Part shown: one piece after another, positions 28,270 through 38,281 of the stretch
How positions within the stretch are numbered: the first letter of the stretch is position 1
How the letters are laid out: each line of letters begins with the position of its first letter
Assembly: GCA_016193045.1 (NCBI GenBank)
Contig: JACPSW010000023.1
Location: 19,638 to 72,559, forward strand
Length of the DNA stretch: 52,922 bases
Origin: Candidatus Rokuibacteriota bacterium
GTDB lineage: Bacteria > Methylomirabilota > Methylomirabilia > Rokubacteriales > CSP1-6
Direction: 5' to 3'
Program-made: the position numbers and the translations under genes
The notes under the pieces: model-generated
Told to the model about the DNA's origin: nothing
Databases searched by the model: none
The model's input: only the letters and a program-made list of their open reading frames with translations

Positions 28270-28977
28270 TTAATCGCGGAACAGGACCAGCACCGCCTTG
28301 GTCAGCGGGAAGCGGAGAAGAATCTCATCCTGGCTGACCGGACACGCATAGGGAGTTGCTGGATCCGACGGGTCTCCCAACGGGAGCCGGCCCGGGCAGG
28401 TGCCGGCCAGGGGTCCAAGGTCCAGATACACGTACATCGGCGCCGCCGGGTCAGGGGAAATATTGAAAGGAATCAGAAAGATCCCCTGGAAGGTCCCCTT
28501 CTTTTTGTGGCTGACCCGCCACTTCCCGCTGACCTGGGCATAGCCCTGGAGCGCGGTCGTGAGATCCAGCTCTCCGTGAAGACTGCCCGAGGCCGTCACT
28601 TCCATCGTTGCGAGGAGCATCGTCGTGGGATCGAAATCCTGAAGCGTGTTGAAGGTCCCGACGATGCGCCCCGTGCCCGTGGCCTTCACGAACGACCTGG
28701 CGTCAGCATCGATAAAGCCTCCGACCACGAAGGGGTTCCCCGCATCAGGAGCTGCCCAGACGACCTGCCCCAGGAGTATGGCCTTGGCGAAGCGGACTCT
28801 GAAGTCGTCCGGCTCGCCGGCGCCGCCCTTGAACTTCAGATGCTCGGCCACCTCGTAGGCGACGACGGTTGCGTACTGGGCCTGGGCGACCGACGGGCTC
28901 GCCAGCGACAGCAACGCTAGCGCCGACACAACGACCGCCGTTACGACTCGCCTGAGTGAAAACTGACTGACCCTCAT
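28270..28977 (-). CDS. Secreted protein of unknown function
   Basis: A 235-aa protein with a clear signal peptide (VVTAVVVSALALLSLASPSVAQA). The mature part is beta-rich, with a GKWRVSHKKKGTFQGIFLIPF strand region and two cysteines (in TCPGRLP and YACPV) that could form a disulfide. I do not recognise the family. Its ATG overlaps the stop of the methyltransferase (ATGA), so the two are co-expressed. Confidence 0.6.
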   Translation of the reverse strand: MRVSQFSLRRVVTAVVVSALALLSLASPSVAQAQYATVVAYEVAEHLKFKGGAGEPDDFRVRFAKAILLGQVVWAAPDAGNPFVVGGFIDADARSFVKATGTGRIVGTFNTLQDFDPTTMLLATMEVTASGSLHGELDLTTALQGYAQVSGKWRVSHKKKGTFQGIFLIPFNISPDPAAPMYVYLDLGPLAGTCPGRLPLGDPSDPATPYACPVSQDEILLRFPLTKAVLVLFRD

Positions 28978-29654
28978 TCTGTTCCGCTCCTCTTACGGCA
29001 CCAGGCCAGGAGGCTGATGCCGTTAAGAAACGTGGGCCCCAGATCGAGCACCTCGAAGCCCACGCCTTCGAGGCAGGTCCGCAACTCCGTCTCCGTCCAG
29101 TAATGCGACTCGCGTCGCCCCCTCATCATGTCGAACACCGCGTTGGGCACGAGCCACAGGAGCGCATGGAGCGCCGCGCCCAGCCCCTCCCGGGCCCACA
29201 CCGCCTGCGCCGTGGCCACCACCGGCGCCCGCCGGGCGAAGTTGACCACGATCGCGTGGCCACCCGGCCGGAGCCGGCCGAACGCCCGCTCCAGTTCCCG
29301 GGCCGGGTCCGGCTGGGCGTAGAGCGCGTGAACGCTCACCGCCAGGTCGTACCCGCCATCCGTCCCCGGGCCCACCCGGAAGGTGACCCGGTGGCCACCA
29401 GCTGCCTTCCGCCGCGCCCGCTCGACCAGGGCCGGGTACGGGTCCTCGCCCACCACCTCGTAGCCCCGCCCGGCGAGCGCCGCGGAGAAGTTCCCAGTCC
29501 CACACCGTAGCTCCAACACCCGCGAGCCCCCGGGCCCGGCCAGGGACCGCCCGGCATACTCCAGGATCTCCCGCAGGAGCGCCCGGTACGGGCGGAACCG
29601 CCGGAAGATCCAGTCGTACAGCACCGCGTATGCGACCACCAGTGGGCTTTCCAC
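28974..29654 (-). CDS. Class I SAM-dependent methyltransferase
   Basis: About 227 aa with motif I LELRCGTGNFSAAL (Arg in place of the usual Gly/Asp position before CGTG), EDPYPALVERA as the acidic strand-2 end, and GGHAIVVNF after motif IV. The pattern resembles ubiquinone- or phospholipid-type methyltransferases. The start is uncertain: GTG 29654 precedes ESPLVVAYAVLYDW and has AGG upstream, while a TTG at 29762 would add 36 weakly typical residues. The AT-rich gap 29763-29870 follows upstream. Confidence 0.7.
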   Translation of the reverse strand: MESPLVVAYAVLYDWIFRRFRPYRALLREILEYAGRSLAGPGGSRVLELRCGTGNFSAALAGRGYEVVGEDPYPALVERARRKAAGGHRVTFRVGPGTDGGYDLAVSVHALYAQPDPARELERAFGRLRPGGHAIVVNFARRAPVVATAQAVWAREGLGAALHALLWLVPNAVFDMMRGRRESHYWTETELRTCLEGVGFEVLDLGPTFLNGISLLAWCRKRSGTE

Positions 29655-29870
29655 GTACCTGATGATCGCACGTCCTCCCCGGTCTAAAGGGACGAAGGCC
29701 TCCCTTCCGGGTGGACTCCGGGTAGTCAACCTCTGCCTTACATCATGCAGTCGGGATGCCAAAAAAATTAATGCCTTGACAGGTCTATGTCCTTTAATTT
29801 ATTGCGTTCTGACTTTGACCGACCCACTGAAATCTGACAAATGGCGTCAGTCGCGTGCCAGAGTGGCCGC

Positions 29871-31133
29871 TTAGAAGGACCAGCGGACTTCGGTGTACAC
29901 GGCGGAGTTGTCGCGGAGCCGCCCGAAGAACGAGCGGCGCTGGCCTCGGAAGATGTCGGCCCCCAGAACGACCTTCCATCGATCCGTCAGAGCGTATGTC
30001 ACCTTCGGTCGCACGAGGAAGTCGAGCCGGGTGAACGAGAGAATCGTCCCTATCTCCGCCTCCAGGGTCTCGTTGAGCCACTTGTGGCTCACCCGGAGGG
30101 AAGCGCCGTGCTGGACCTCGTCGAGCTCGTTGGCAACCAGCGCCTCCTCCGTCGCAACGCCGCGCGCGACTCCGTCGGGGACGTCCACGGGGCTCCGATG
30201 GCGGACCACGTAACGGAAGAGGTACTGGAGGTTCACGTTGAGGTACTCGAAGAACGTCCGGTCGCCACCCACCACCATGAAGAAGAACGGGTTCTTCACC
30301 CGCGGGTTGGTGCCGTCCAGGTCCTCGGTGAAGGTGAAGGCAGCCTCGCCCCGGAGGCCGAAGCGGCCGAGCGTCGTGGCCGCGTCGGCGCCGATCACAC
30401 GGATTCGGTTGTGCCGGAGAACCAGGTCCAGGGAGGTCAGGGTGACCCGGTCGATGGCGAAGTCCGGCACCGGGTCGAAGCCGTCGAAGTAGGAGAGCGA
30501 CCAGTCCACCGCGCCCCCCGTCTGCTCCAGCTTCAGCCCCCACTGCCCGACCGTCTGGTCCGGGACCCGCTCGATGAGGGTGACGCCCGGGACCCGCTGG
30601 AGGGGGATGGTGTGGGGCTCGAACTTGGGGAGCCAGAGCCCCGTCACCGAGACCCACGGGAGATGGTAGGTCGCCTTCACCGCCGGGGTACCCAGGCGCT
30701 GGTCGTCATCCTCGGGCACCAGGAGGGTAAAGTCCTTCGGGGAGAGGTTGTCGGTGGGGTTGATCCGGTCGGCCCGCCCCCACGCCACGATCTGCTTCCC
30801 CACCCGGAGGTCCAGCGGACCCCAGCCGATCTCAAGGTAGGCCTCCCGCAGCTCGCCCCGGGTCGCGTCCGCGTGGAAGAGCTCCTCGTTCCTCACCCAC
30901 CCCTCGGCGAGGATCGAGAGCCTTTCCCCGAGCCTGGGGGCGGCCTTCAGCCAGAGCGCCGACCCGAAGAAGTGCTGCCCGTCGTCCAGCTCCCGGGACG
31001 AGCTCCAGTAAGAGCCGCGGAGGGAGCCGCTCAGGCCGAAGCCCTGGAGCGGCGTCTCGGCCGGCCTTTGGGCGATGCTGACTGCGGGAGCAAGGAGCAG
31101 ACCGACGACGGCAACCCCGAGGGCGCGCCTCAA
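29871..31133 (-). CDS. Outer-membrane beta-barrel-like protein (DUF1302-like)
   Basis: About 420 aa with a signal peptide (LRRALGVAVVGLLLAPAVSIAQ) and many short amphipathic strands ending in a C-terminal aromatic (VRWSF), as in outer-membrane barrels. LRVGKQIVAWGRADRINPTD is typical of DUF1302-type proteins, which accompany RND/MMPL exporters and LolA-like proteins. TTG 31133 is chosen because it overlaps the stop of the RND gene (TTGA) and puts the signal peptide at residue 1. Together they likely move a hydrophobic compound to or through the outer membrane. Confidence 0.75.
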   Translation of the reverse strand: MRRALGVAVVGLLLAPAVSIAQRPAETPLQGFGLSGSLRGSYWSSSRELDDGQHFFGSALWLKAAPRLGERLSILAEGWVRNEELFHADATRGELREAYLEIGWGPLDLRVGKQIVAWGRADRINPTDNLSPKDFTLLVPEDDDQRLGTPAVKATYHLPWVSVTGLWLPKFEPHTIPLQRVPGVTLIERVPDQTVGQWGLKLEQTGGAVDWSLSYFDGFDPVPDFAIDRVTLTSLDLVLRHNRIRVIGADAATTLGRFGLRGEAAFTFTEDLDGTNPRVKNPFFFMVVGGDRTFFEYLNVNLQYLFRYVVRHRSPVDVPDGVARGVATEEALVANELDEVQHGASLRVSHKWLNETLEAEIGTILSFTRLDFLVRPKVTYALTDRWKVVLGADIFRGQRRSFFGRLRDNSAVYTEVRWSF

Positions 31134-34100
31134 GGCTCCCGTTCCAGGTGGCGCGTGGTGAAGAGGCCGTCCCGGACCTGCTGATTGGCCTTGAAGCTCT
31201 CGTACTGGATCACGGTGCGGTGGCCGGTCTGGGTGTTGGCCGCCTCCAGGCGCATGGCCTGCCACTTCTGCCGGCCCGGGTCCACCAGCTGGACGCTCGT
31301 GGCCCGGATACCCTTCAGCGGTTGGCCGGCCTGGTCCCAGTACTCGCCCCTGGCCATCACGAAATTGTCTTTGCGGATCCAGCTTCGGCGCCGCGCGTAC
31401 CCGGCGCTCGTCTTGATCGCCTCAGTCCGCGGCACGGACTCGACGACGTAGCAGGGCTGCCCGTCCACGGCCTCCTCGCCGACCAGCCGGTGCTCCCACT
31501 CACCGACTTTGTGGCCGATCACGTCCCCGTAGGAGAAGTCGGTCCCGGCGAAGCTGTCGCGCTTGTTAGAGGCTACCAGCCGCCGGACCTTCTTCAGGGC
31601 GGGCAGGTACACCCAGATGTCGTCGTCCCGGGCCGAGTGCTCGATGAGGAGGATCGCCGTGCCCCGGACGTCGGGGGGCGAGAGGAAGCGGATCAGCTGC
31701 CTGTTGTCCACGCCGTTTCCCTGGAGCTTTGTGACGGACGTTGTCTTCCGGACCCGCTCCTGGCCGGTCTTGCTGACCAGGGTGAACGTGGCCTCGGAGA
31801 CGGAGTCGAGAACCTTGGTGACGTTGAAGTTCCGCTCCATGATCTCGACCGCCGACGGCTGGGCCGCGGCCGGGGCCCCAGCGCCCGCCAGGAGCGCCAG
31901 CAGCAGCCCGCCCGCCGCGGCGGCGGCGCACCCCCGGGCGGCCGAGAAGACGAACCGCGGGCGGAAGGTCAGCAGCAGGCTGGGGAGCACGGTCAGGGCG
32001 GCGAAGGCGCTCACGAGCATGGCGGTGGCGATCAGCACCGCGAACCACATGTGCACGTAGAAGCCGTACGAGAAGATCAGGACGCCGTAGCCGCCGGCCA
32101 CCGCCGAGGCGACGAAGAGGATCGCCTTGCCGGCCGTGTTGAGGGCGTGGGTCACCGCCCGCGCCTCGTCGAGGCCGCCGGCCAGCTCCTCCCGGAGGCG
32201 GTAGATGAGGTAGATGGCGTAGTCGGCGCCGATCCCCACCGCCATGGCGGAGATGAGGGCGGTCCCGATGTCGAACCGGATGCCCGCCCACCCCATGACG
32301 CCGAAGTTCGCGACCACCGCCAGCGTCAGCGGGACCAGGACGAGCAGCCCGGCGAGAGCCGAGCGGAACACGAGTGACGTGATCAGATAGATCACTCCAC
32401 CAAATTGTACGATATTGAGCGTCTTCCCCCGAACCATGGTCGTGTTGAGCGCCGCTGTCTGTGGGACGCTGCCGCCGATCCTAACCTTCACGAGGTTCCC
32501 GAACACCCCCGGGGAAGACGTCTCGAGCCGGGCGATCAGGTCCTCGACGTAGGCGCTGCTGTCCGTCTTGAGGAACACCCAGATGTTCGCCGAGCGGTAC
32601 TCGTAGTCCACGTAGCTGTCGAAGTCGCCGGGCTCGCCCGAGAGCGAGTAGAGGAGCAGGTACTGCGCGACGGCCTCCCGGCTCTCCGGGATCCGGTCCT
32701 GGGCCGGGTCGTCGCCGTGCATGGCCCGGTTCATCCGCTTGACGAAGTCCGCGATGGAGAGGGTCTTCCCCACCACCGGCTCCTCCTCGAGGAGCCGCTG
32801 GGTCGCGTCCATCGCCCGGAGGACGCCGGGATCCTTAATCGCGTCCGGGCCGGCCCCCTCCACGAGAATGAACATCGAGTTGGTCCCGCCGAACCGCTGA
32901 TTCAAAATGCGATCGTCCCGCTGGAATGAGAGGCTCTTGAAGAAGAGCGCCCGGGTCGAGTTGTCCACGCGGACCATGGCCGCTCCGGCCAGGCAGAGCG
33001 CCACCAGAGCGCCGGCGGCCAGGTAGATCCGGCGCCGCCCGGGACCGGCCACCCAGCCGGCGATGGCGGCCGGGATCCGGTCCCACACCCGCCGCTCCCG
33101 CTCGCGGCGCTCCTCCCGCTGCCCCGGCGCCGGGAGCAGCGAGCGGAGCGCAGGGATGAGCGTCATCTCCACCGCCAGCGCACTCAGGATCCCGAGCCCG
33201 GTGAAGACGCCGAAGGTCTGGATGGTCCGGATCTCGAAGACGAGGAGCGAGAAGAAGCCGAGGGCGGCCACACTCCCGGCGGTGAGCATCACCGGCCCGA
33301 TCCGGACGATGGATTCCACCACCGCCCGCCGGTTCGCCTCCCGCGGCGGGAGCCCGGCGGCGTGGAGGCGGTGGTACTCCTCGTAGAACCGCTTGAGAAT
33401 CTGCACCGCGTGCCCCGCCGCCACGGCCAGGATCAAGATGGGGGTCGTGGCGTTGAAGGCGTCCATGGGGACGCCCGCGAACCCCATGATGCCGAGCCCC
33501 CACACCACCGCCAGCAGCGCCGTCACCAGCGGCAGGATCAGCCCCTGGACCGTCCGGAACGCCTCGTAGTGGATGAGGCCGATGACGAGGACCGCGATCG
33601 GGAAGAGAAACGCCATGCGCTGGGAGTACCCTTCCACCGCTGCCAGATAAACGGGAAAGCCGCCGACCACGATCTCCACCGAGGCGTCCCGCTCCGGCTC
33701 CACGATGCGCCGAACCTTCTCCACCATCCCCTGGAACCCTTGTGGGTCCTCGTCGAACTCGGCGACGACGGCCGTGGTTCGCTCGTCCTTCGAGACGATC
33801 GTGTTGAGGAAGACCGGGTTGGCCCTGACCACCGCCCGCAGCGCCTCGAGCCCCTCCCGAGTCCGGGGCACCGTCTCCATCACCGGGAGGACCTCCATTC
33901 CGTCGGCGGTTCCCCTGATGTTCTTGGCGCGGCGGGCCGAGAGGCTCCAGAGGCTGCCCTTGGCGACGCCCGGGGCGGCCTGGAGAGCGGCCGTGATCCG
34001 CTGGACCTTCTCCAGCACTCCAGCCGCGAACGCGTCCCCTGCCTTCGGCGTGACGGCGACGACGATGACGTGACGAGCCCCGAAGACCTTCTCGATTCGC

Positions 34101-34282
34101 TGCGTGGTCACCACGTAGGGGTGCTCGGCGGGGAGGTTGGCGTTGGGGTCGATGACGACCCGGAGATTCCTGACCTGGAGCGCGAGCGCAACCGTCGTGA
34201 GGACGCCGAGCCCGATCACCAGCAGCCGGAAGCGAACGATCGCCTCGACGTACGCCCGCATCTGAAGACGAGCGTACCCCAC
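31130..34282 (-). CDS. RND/MMPL exporter fused to a LolA-like lipoprotein-sorting domain
   Basis: A 1050-aa protein. Residues 1 to about 770 are an RND/MMPL-type transporter with an N-terminal helix (FRLLVIGLGVLTTV), two periplasmic loops and two blocks of helices; GIGADYAIYLIYR in the second block is the proton-relay-type motif. Near 775-805 is a stretch that looks like a second signal peptide (GGLLLALLAGAGAPAAA), and 806-1050 is a LolA/outer-membrane lipoprotein-sorting-like domain. These are normally separate neighbouring genes. The start may be ATG 34261 instead of GTG 34282. The DUF1302-like gene follows with overlap. Confidence 0.85.
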   Translation of the reverse strand: MGYARLQMRAYVEAIVRFRLLVIGLGVLTTVALALQVRNLRVVIDPNANLPAEHPYVVTTQRIEKVFGARHVIVVAVTPKAGDAFAAGVLEKVQRITAALQAAPGVAKGSLWSLSARRAKNIRGTADGMEVLPVMETVPRTREGLEALRAVVRANPVFLNTIVSKDERTTAVVAEFDEDPQGFQGMVEKVRRIVEPERDASVEIVVGGFPVYLAAVEGYSQRMAFLFPIAVLVIGLIHYEAFRTVQGLILPLVTALLAVVWGLGIMGFAGVPMDAFNATTPILILAVAAGHAVQILKRFYEEYHRLHAAGLPPREANRRAVVESIVRIGPVMLTAGSVAALGFFSLLVFEIRTIQTFGVFTGLGILSALAVEMTLIPALRSLLPAPGQREERRERERRVWDRIPAAIAGWVAGPGRRRIYLAAGALVALCLAGAAMVRVDNSTRALFFKSLSFQRDDRILNQRFGGTNSMFILVEGAGPDAIKDPGVLRAMDATQRLLEEEPVVGKTLSIADFVKRMNRAMHGDDPAQDRIPESREAVAQYLLLYSLSGEPGDFDSYVDYEYRSANIWVFLKTDSSAYVEDLIARLETSSPGVFGNLVKVRIGGSVPQTAALNTTMVRGKTLNIVQFGGVIYLITSLVFRSALAGLLVLVPLTLAVVANFGVMGWAGIRFDIGTALISAMAVGIGADYAIYLIYRLREELAGGLDEARAVTHALNTAGKAILFVASAVAGGYGVLIFSYGFYVHMWFAVLIATAMLVSAFAALTVLPSLLLTFRPRFVFSAARGCAAAAAGGLLLALLAGAGAPAAAQPSAVEIMERNFNVTKVLDSVSEATFTLVSKTGQERVRKTTSVTKLQGNGVDNRQLIRFLSPPDVRGTAILLIEHSARDDDIWVYLPALKKVRRLVASNKRDSFAGTDFSYGDVIGHKVGEWEHRLVGEEAVDGQPCYVVESVPRTEAIKTSAGYARRRSWIRKDNFVMARGEYWDQAGQPLKGIRATSVQLVDPGRQKWQAMRLEAANTQTGHRTVIQYESFKANQQVRDGLFTTRHLEREP

Positions 34283-34330
34283 CCGACCGGGTTTCCCGAA
34301 GCAAAACGAGGCGGAGAGCGGCGGAGGCTA

Positions 34331-34693
34331 CTACTCGACGGCGGCGCTGATGGTGGTGGCGAGCTCGTCGGGGGTGAAGGGTTTGACCAGGATACCGTTG
34401 ATCCCGCCGTCCAGAGCCTCGCCCATGACCTCGCGGGTGCCGTGGCCGGTGATGAGCACGACCCTCAACTTGGGTTGGAGGCTGCGGGCCCGCCGGACTA
34501 CTTCGAAGCCGTTGATTCCGGGCATCTTGTAGTCCACCACGAGGAGGTCCACGGGCCCGCCGGCCAGCTTCGACAGGGCATCCTCCCCCCGCGTGACCCC
34601 CTCGACCTCGTGGCCCAGACGCCCGAGGATCTTGAGGCAGAGCGCCATGATCGGCGGTTCGTCGTCCACAACCAGAATGCGCATCCCGATCAC
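34331..34693 (-). CDS. Single-domain response regulator
   Basis: A receiver-only protein of about 117-120 aa: VVDDEPP acidic pair, phosphoacceptor Asp54 in VVDYKMPG, Thr in ITGHGT, and Lys in LVKPFTPDE. It has no output domain, so it works as a CheY-like relay or shuttle. ATG 34684 and GTG 34693 are both possible starts. A histidine kinase at 36326 lies upstream on the same strand beyond cimA and is a candidate partner. Confidence 0.9.
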   Translation of the reverse strand: MIGMRILVVDDEPPIMALCLKILGRLGHEVEGVTRGEDALSKLAGGPVDLLVVDYKMPGINGFEVVRRARSLQPKLRVVLITGHGTREVMGEALDGGINGILVKPFTPDELATTISAAVE

Positions 34694-34699
34694 CTTTCC

Positions 34700-36289
34700 C
34701 TAGCGTCGCCCCTGGCGCTCGTCGCGCCGGAGCTTGTACTCGATGGAATCCACGAGCGCCCGCCAGGATGCCTCGATGATGTTGTCGGCCACCCCGACGG
34801 TGCCCCAGGTCTCATCCCCGTCCCCGGAGGTGATGAGGACGCGGGTCTTGGCCGCCGTCCCCTTGGACTCGTCCAGGATCCGGACCTTGTAGTCCAGGAG
34901 CGTCATCTCCCGGAGGTTCGGGTAGAAATCCTCCAGGGCCTTCCGGAGGGCATGGTCGAGGGCGTTGACCGGCCCGTTGCCCGAGGCGGCCGTGTGCTCG
35001 GGGATCCCCTTCACCTTGAGCCGCACCGTGGCCTCCGCGAGCGGCTCCTCGCCTTCCCGGCGCTCTTCCACCGTCACCCGGTACCCCTCCAAGTCGAAGT
35101 ACGGGCGATGGTTCCCCAGGGCGCGCTCCATGAGCAGCTCGAAAGACGCCTCGGCGCCCTCGAACTGATACCCCTGGTCCTCCAGCTCCTTGAGGATCTG
35201 GAGGATGCGCCGCGCGTCGGGGGTGTCCTTGTCGAGGTCGATCCCGTACTCCTTGGCCTTCCAGAGGATGTTGGACTTGCCGGCGAGCTCCGAGACCAGC
35301 ACCCGTCGGTGGTTGCCCACCAGTTCCGGATTCACGTGCTCGTACGTCTCGGGGTGCTTGACGACGGCCGACACGTGGATGCCCCCCTTGTGGGCGAAGG
35401 CGGAGTCGCCGACATAGGGCTGGGCCTGCCACGGCTTCCGGTTGGCCAGCTCCGACACGAAGCGCGACACGTCCCTCAGCTCCCGGAGGTTCGCCTCCGG
35501 AATGCATTCCAGCCCCATCTTGAGCATGAGGTTCGGGATGATCGAGACGAGGTTGGCGTTGCCGCAGCGCTCCCCGTAGCCGTTGACGGTCCCCTGGACG
35601 TGGCTGACGCCTTCCTGCACCGCGGCCAGCGAGTTGGCCACGGCGCACTCGGTGTCGTTGTGGACGTGGATGCCGAGCGGCGTGGCCGGTTTGACGAGCT
35701 TCTTCACCTCACGAACGATCTCCCCAATCGCGTGAGGGAGGCTCCCGCCGTTCGTGTCGCAGAGCACGAGGCAGTGGGCCCCGGCGGACTCCGCCGCCAG
35801 CAGGGTCTGGAGCGCGTAGTCCCGGTTCAGTTTGAACCCGTCGAAGAAGTGCTCCGCGTCGTAGATGACCTCTTCGAAATGCTTCCGCAGAAAGACGACC
35901 GAGTCGGCGATCATGGCCAGGTTTTCTTCCAGCGTGGTGCCCATCGCGGAGGTGACGTGGAAATCCCAGGATTTCCCGAAGATGGTGACGACCGGCGGGC
36001 CCGCCTCCACCAGCGCCTGGAGGTTAGCGTCCTCCTCGGGCCGGACCCCGGGCCACCGGGTGGCCCCGAAGGCGGTGATCTTCGCGACCTTGAACACCGC
36101 GTCCTGGATGCGGCGGAAGAAGCGCAGGTCCTTCGGATTGGAGCCGGGCCACCCGCCCTCGATGTAGTGCACGCCGAGAGCGTCCAGGCGCTGGGCGATG
36201 CGAATCTTGTCCTCCATCGAGAAGGCCACGCCCTCTCCCTGGGTGCCGTCGCGGAGGGTCGTGTCGTACACCTTGATCAGCCGGGGCAT
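34700..36289 (-). CDS. cimA: Citramalate synthase
   Basis: A 529-aa enzyme of the alpha-isopropylmalate/homocitrate synthase family, (R)-citramalate synthase branch (pyruvate plus acetyl-CoA, leading to 2-oxobutyrate and isoleucine). [18 protein letters not shown] carries the first metal Asp, [15 protein letters not shown] the metal His pair, and [16 protein letters not shown] the conserved loop. A C-terminal regulatory domain spans about 390-520. ATG 36289 is chosen because GGAAG lies five bases upstream. The frame is open ten codons further. It is flanked by a receiver and a histidine kinase on the same strand. Confidence 0.9.
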   Translation of the reverse strand: MPRLIKVYDTTLRDGTQGEGVAFSMEDKIRIAQRLDALGVHYIEGGWPGSNPKDLRFFRRIQDAVFKVAKITAFGATRWPGVRPEEDANLQALVEAGPPVVTIFGKSWDFHVTSAMGTTLEENLAMIADSVVFLRKHFEEVIYDAEHFFDGFKLNRDYALQTLLAAESAGAHCLVLCDTNGGSLPHAIGEIVREVKKLVKPATPLGIHVHNDTECAVANSLAAVQEGVSHVQGTVNGYGERCGNANLVSIIPNLMLKMGLECIPEANLRELRDVSRFVSELANRKPWQAQPYVGDSAFAHKGGIHVSAVVKHPETYEHVNPELVGNHRRVLVSELAGKSNILWKAKEYGIDLDKDTPDARRILQILKELEDQGYQFEGAEASFELLMERALGNHRPYFDLEGYRVTVEERREGEEPLAEATVRLKVKGIPEHTAASGNGPVNALDHALRKALEDFYPNLREMTLLDYKVRILDESKGTAAKTRVLITSGDGDETWGTVGVADNIIEASWRALVDSIEYKLRRDERQGRR

Positions 36290-36325
36290 TGGACTTCCCA
36301 TGATGAAGCACAGCCGCACGACCTG

Positions 36326-38140
36326 TCAAGGATTCCTTCCGAGCGCCGCCATCGTGGGAAGGCGCACGCGGAACGTCGAGCCGCGGCCGAGCTCGCTCTC
36401 CACGAGAATCTGGCCCTTGTGACTCTGGATGATGCCCTGGCTCACCGACAGCCCCAGCCCCATCCCCTTCGCCTCTGGCTTGGTGGTGAAAAACGGCTCG
36501 AACACCCGGCTCAGATTCTCCGGCGCGATCCCTCCGCCGGTGTCCCGGACGGCGATCTCCACCCAGGACGCGCCCTCCTCCTCGACGAGCCCCGTGGTGA
36601 TCCGGAGCCGCCCGCCCTCCGGCATGGCGTCCAGCCCGTTGGTGACCAGGTTCAGGAACACCTGGCGCAGCTGGTCGGCGTCGGCGTGCACCGCCGGAAG
36701 GTCGACCCCATACTCTTCCTCCAGCTCGACGTTGGCGATCCGGGCCTGGTGCCGGAGGATGGAGACGACGCGGGAGAGCAGCGGGTTGACGTACACCGCC
36801 TCGAGGGCTGGCGCGCGCTGGCGGGAGAAGTCGAGGAGGTCCCGGACGATCTTGCGGGCCCGCAGCGCCTCGCCCTCGATAATCATGACTTCGTCCCGCC
36901 GCGGATCGCCGTCGGGCAGCGACAGCCTTACCTCCGACGCGTACCCCACGATGCTCGTCAGCGGGTTGTTGAACTCGTGGGCGATATTCGCAACGAGCTC
37001 GCCGAGGGCGGCAAGTTTCGCGGACTGCACCAGCTGCGCCTGGGTCCGCTGGAGCTCGGCCACGCGCTGCTGCAGATCGGCCTGGAGCTGGGCATTCGCC
37101 AGCGCGATGGCGAGCTGACTGGCCAGCGTCTCGCACGTGGCCATCTCTCCCTTGAAAAAGAGCTGGCCGTCCTCGCCGACCAGGACGACACCGCCCATGG
37201 GTCCCTCGAGTCCGACGAGGGGGAGGCCGAGCGCGTTCGTGCCGGCCGCCACGTCCAGCCGGCGGGCGAGCGAGGGGGGGACCCCGAGGGAGGTGGCGCC
37301 GGCGCTCAGATCGGGCAGCCCCAGCGGGGCGGCCGCCCCCTCGAAGACCTGCCGGAGCGCTCCGCCTTCCCGGAGCGAGAACCCCTGGACCCGAGTCGAA
37401 GCCGGCTGCCCCGCATCCCGCCGGCGGAGCCAGACGACGGCGGCACCGGTGCGGCTCGCCCGCATGAGGTTTTCCAGCCCCGTGGCCAGGATCTCTTCGC
37501 GCGTCGCGTGAGAGGAGAACGTCTGCCCCGACGTGAGGAGCAGCAGGGCGCGGCGCTGGCGCTCGCGGGCCGTCCGGTAGAGCACGGTGCCGGCCTGCAG
37601 CACCATGACCACGGCGAGGGCGTAAATGACCAGGCGCTCCAAGACCTCGAGGTCTCCCAGGTCGGGCCCCCGCGGGATGCCCCATCCGCGCTGGACGAGC
37701 CACGCGGCCACGGACACGACGGCGACGGCGAACCCGCCGTGCGCGTAGACGCGTGCGAGGTGGGGGACGGTCATCGTGGTCGCGACGAGAGAGGCGAACG
37801 TCACGAAGACGACCGGGCTCTGGATCCCCCCGGTGACGAGGATCAAGGCGCCCAGGAGAAACTGATCGCCGAGGGCCTGCCATTCCAGGATGAGCCGGTC
37901 CAGACGGGAGGCCGCCTGGGCGAGCCCCCGTCGGGAGACGAGGGTGAGCAGCGCATTCTCCAGGGCAAACCCGCCGAGGACGGCGAAGAATGGCCGGGGA
38001 TTCGCCGGCACCCCGATGGTGATATTGAGGAGCACCACGAGGGCTCCGGCCACCACGACCAGGATCCACCGGATCCTGGCCATGAACAGGCTGTCCCGGA
38101 AGAACTCCGGCGCAGGATCCGTGCGGGATGGCCTGGACAT
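36326..38140 (-). CDS. Membrane GAF-histidine kinase (NtrB-like core)
   Basis: A 604-aa sensor kinase. Hydrophobic segments (about 25-60, 90-175 and 165-190) form the N-terminal membrane region, followed by a GAF-like domain (about 205-345), a coiled coil with LQRTQAQLVQSAKLAALGEL, HisKA with NIAHEFNNPLTSIVGY, and HATPase_c with DTGGGIAPEN and KGMGLGLSVS. The nearly identical linker-HisKA region in the kinase at 23602 suggests paralogy. The lone receiver at 34331 may be its target. A structured repeat lies just upstream of its start. Confidence 0.9.
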   Translation of the reverse strand: MSRPSRTDPAPEFFRDSLFMARIRWILVVVAGALVVLLNITIGVPANPRPFFAVLGGFALENALLTLVSRRGLAQAASRLDRLILEWQALGDQFLLGALILVTGGIQSPVVFVTFASLVATTMTVPHLARVYAHGGFAVAVVSVAAWLVQRGWGIPRGPDLGDLEVLERLVIYALAVVMVLQAGTVLYRTARERQRRALLLLTSGQTFSSHATREEILATGLENLMRASRTGAAVVWLRRRDAGQPASTRVQGFSLREGGALRQVFEGAAAPLGLPDLSAGATSLGVPPSLARRLDVAAGTNALGLPLVGLEGPMGGVVLVGEDGQLFFKGEMATCETLASQLAIALANAQLQADLQQRVAELQRTQAQLVQSAKLAALGELVANIAHEFNNPLTSIVGYASEVRLSLPDGDPRRDEVMIIEGEALRARKIVRDLLDFSRQRAPALEAVYVNPLLSRVVSILRHQARIANVELEEEYGVDLPAVHADADQLRQVFLNLVTNGLDAMPEGGRLRITTGLVEEEGASWVEIAVRDTGGGIAPENLSRVFEPFFTTKPEAKGMGLGLSVSQGIIQSHKGQILVESELGRGSTFRVRLPTMAALGRNP

Positions 38141-38160
38141 GCCCTAGCCTTTTCCTCCGT

Positions 38161-38281
38161 GCCATGCCGAGAACCGAGCAGCCCAAGGCCCGAGGGAGGA
38201 GCCCACCGGAGGCGTACGCGGTTGTACGTTGAGGATGGGCGACGACCGAGAACGCCGGGATGCGACGGTTATCGGCATGGC
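38161..38281 (-). repeat. Structured repeat family S, copy 1
   Basis: A 121-base element with terminal arms GCCATGCCGAGAACC and GGTTATCGGCATGGC that pair with one mismatch. An inner stem (GCCCACC with GGATGGGC, one bulged A) encloses the hairpin CGTAC-GCGGTT-GTACG. It begins directly at the CoA-transferase stop codon, read on the minus strand. Copy 2 at 41874-42000 has different stem bases that still pair. Confidence 0.85.

Noticed and set aside
29774-29804. TTGACA at 29776 as a plus-strand promoter
   Set aside because: The next gene downstream is on the opposite strand, and the -10 candidate is poor; the interval is just AT-rich.
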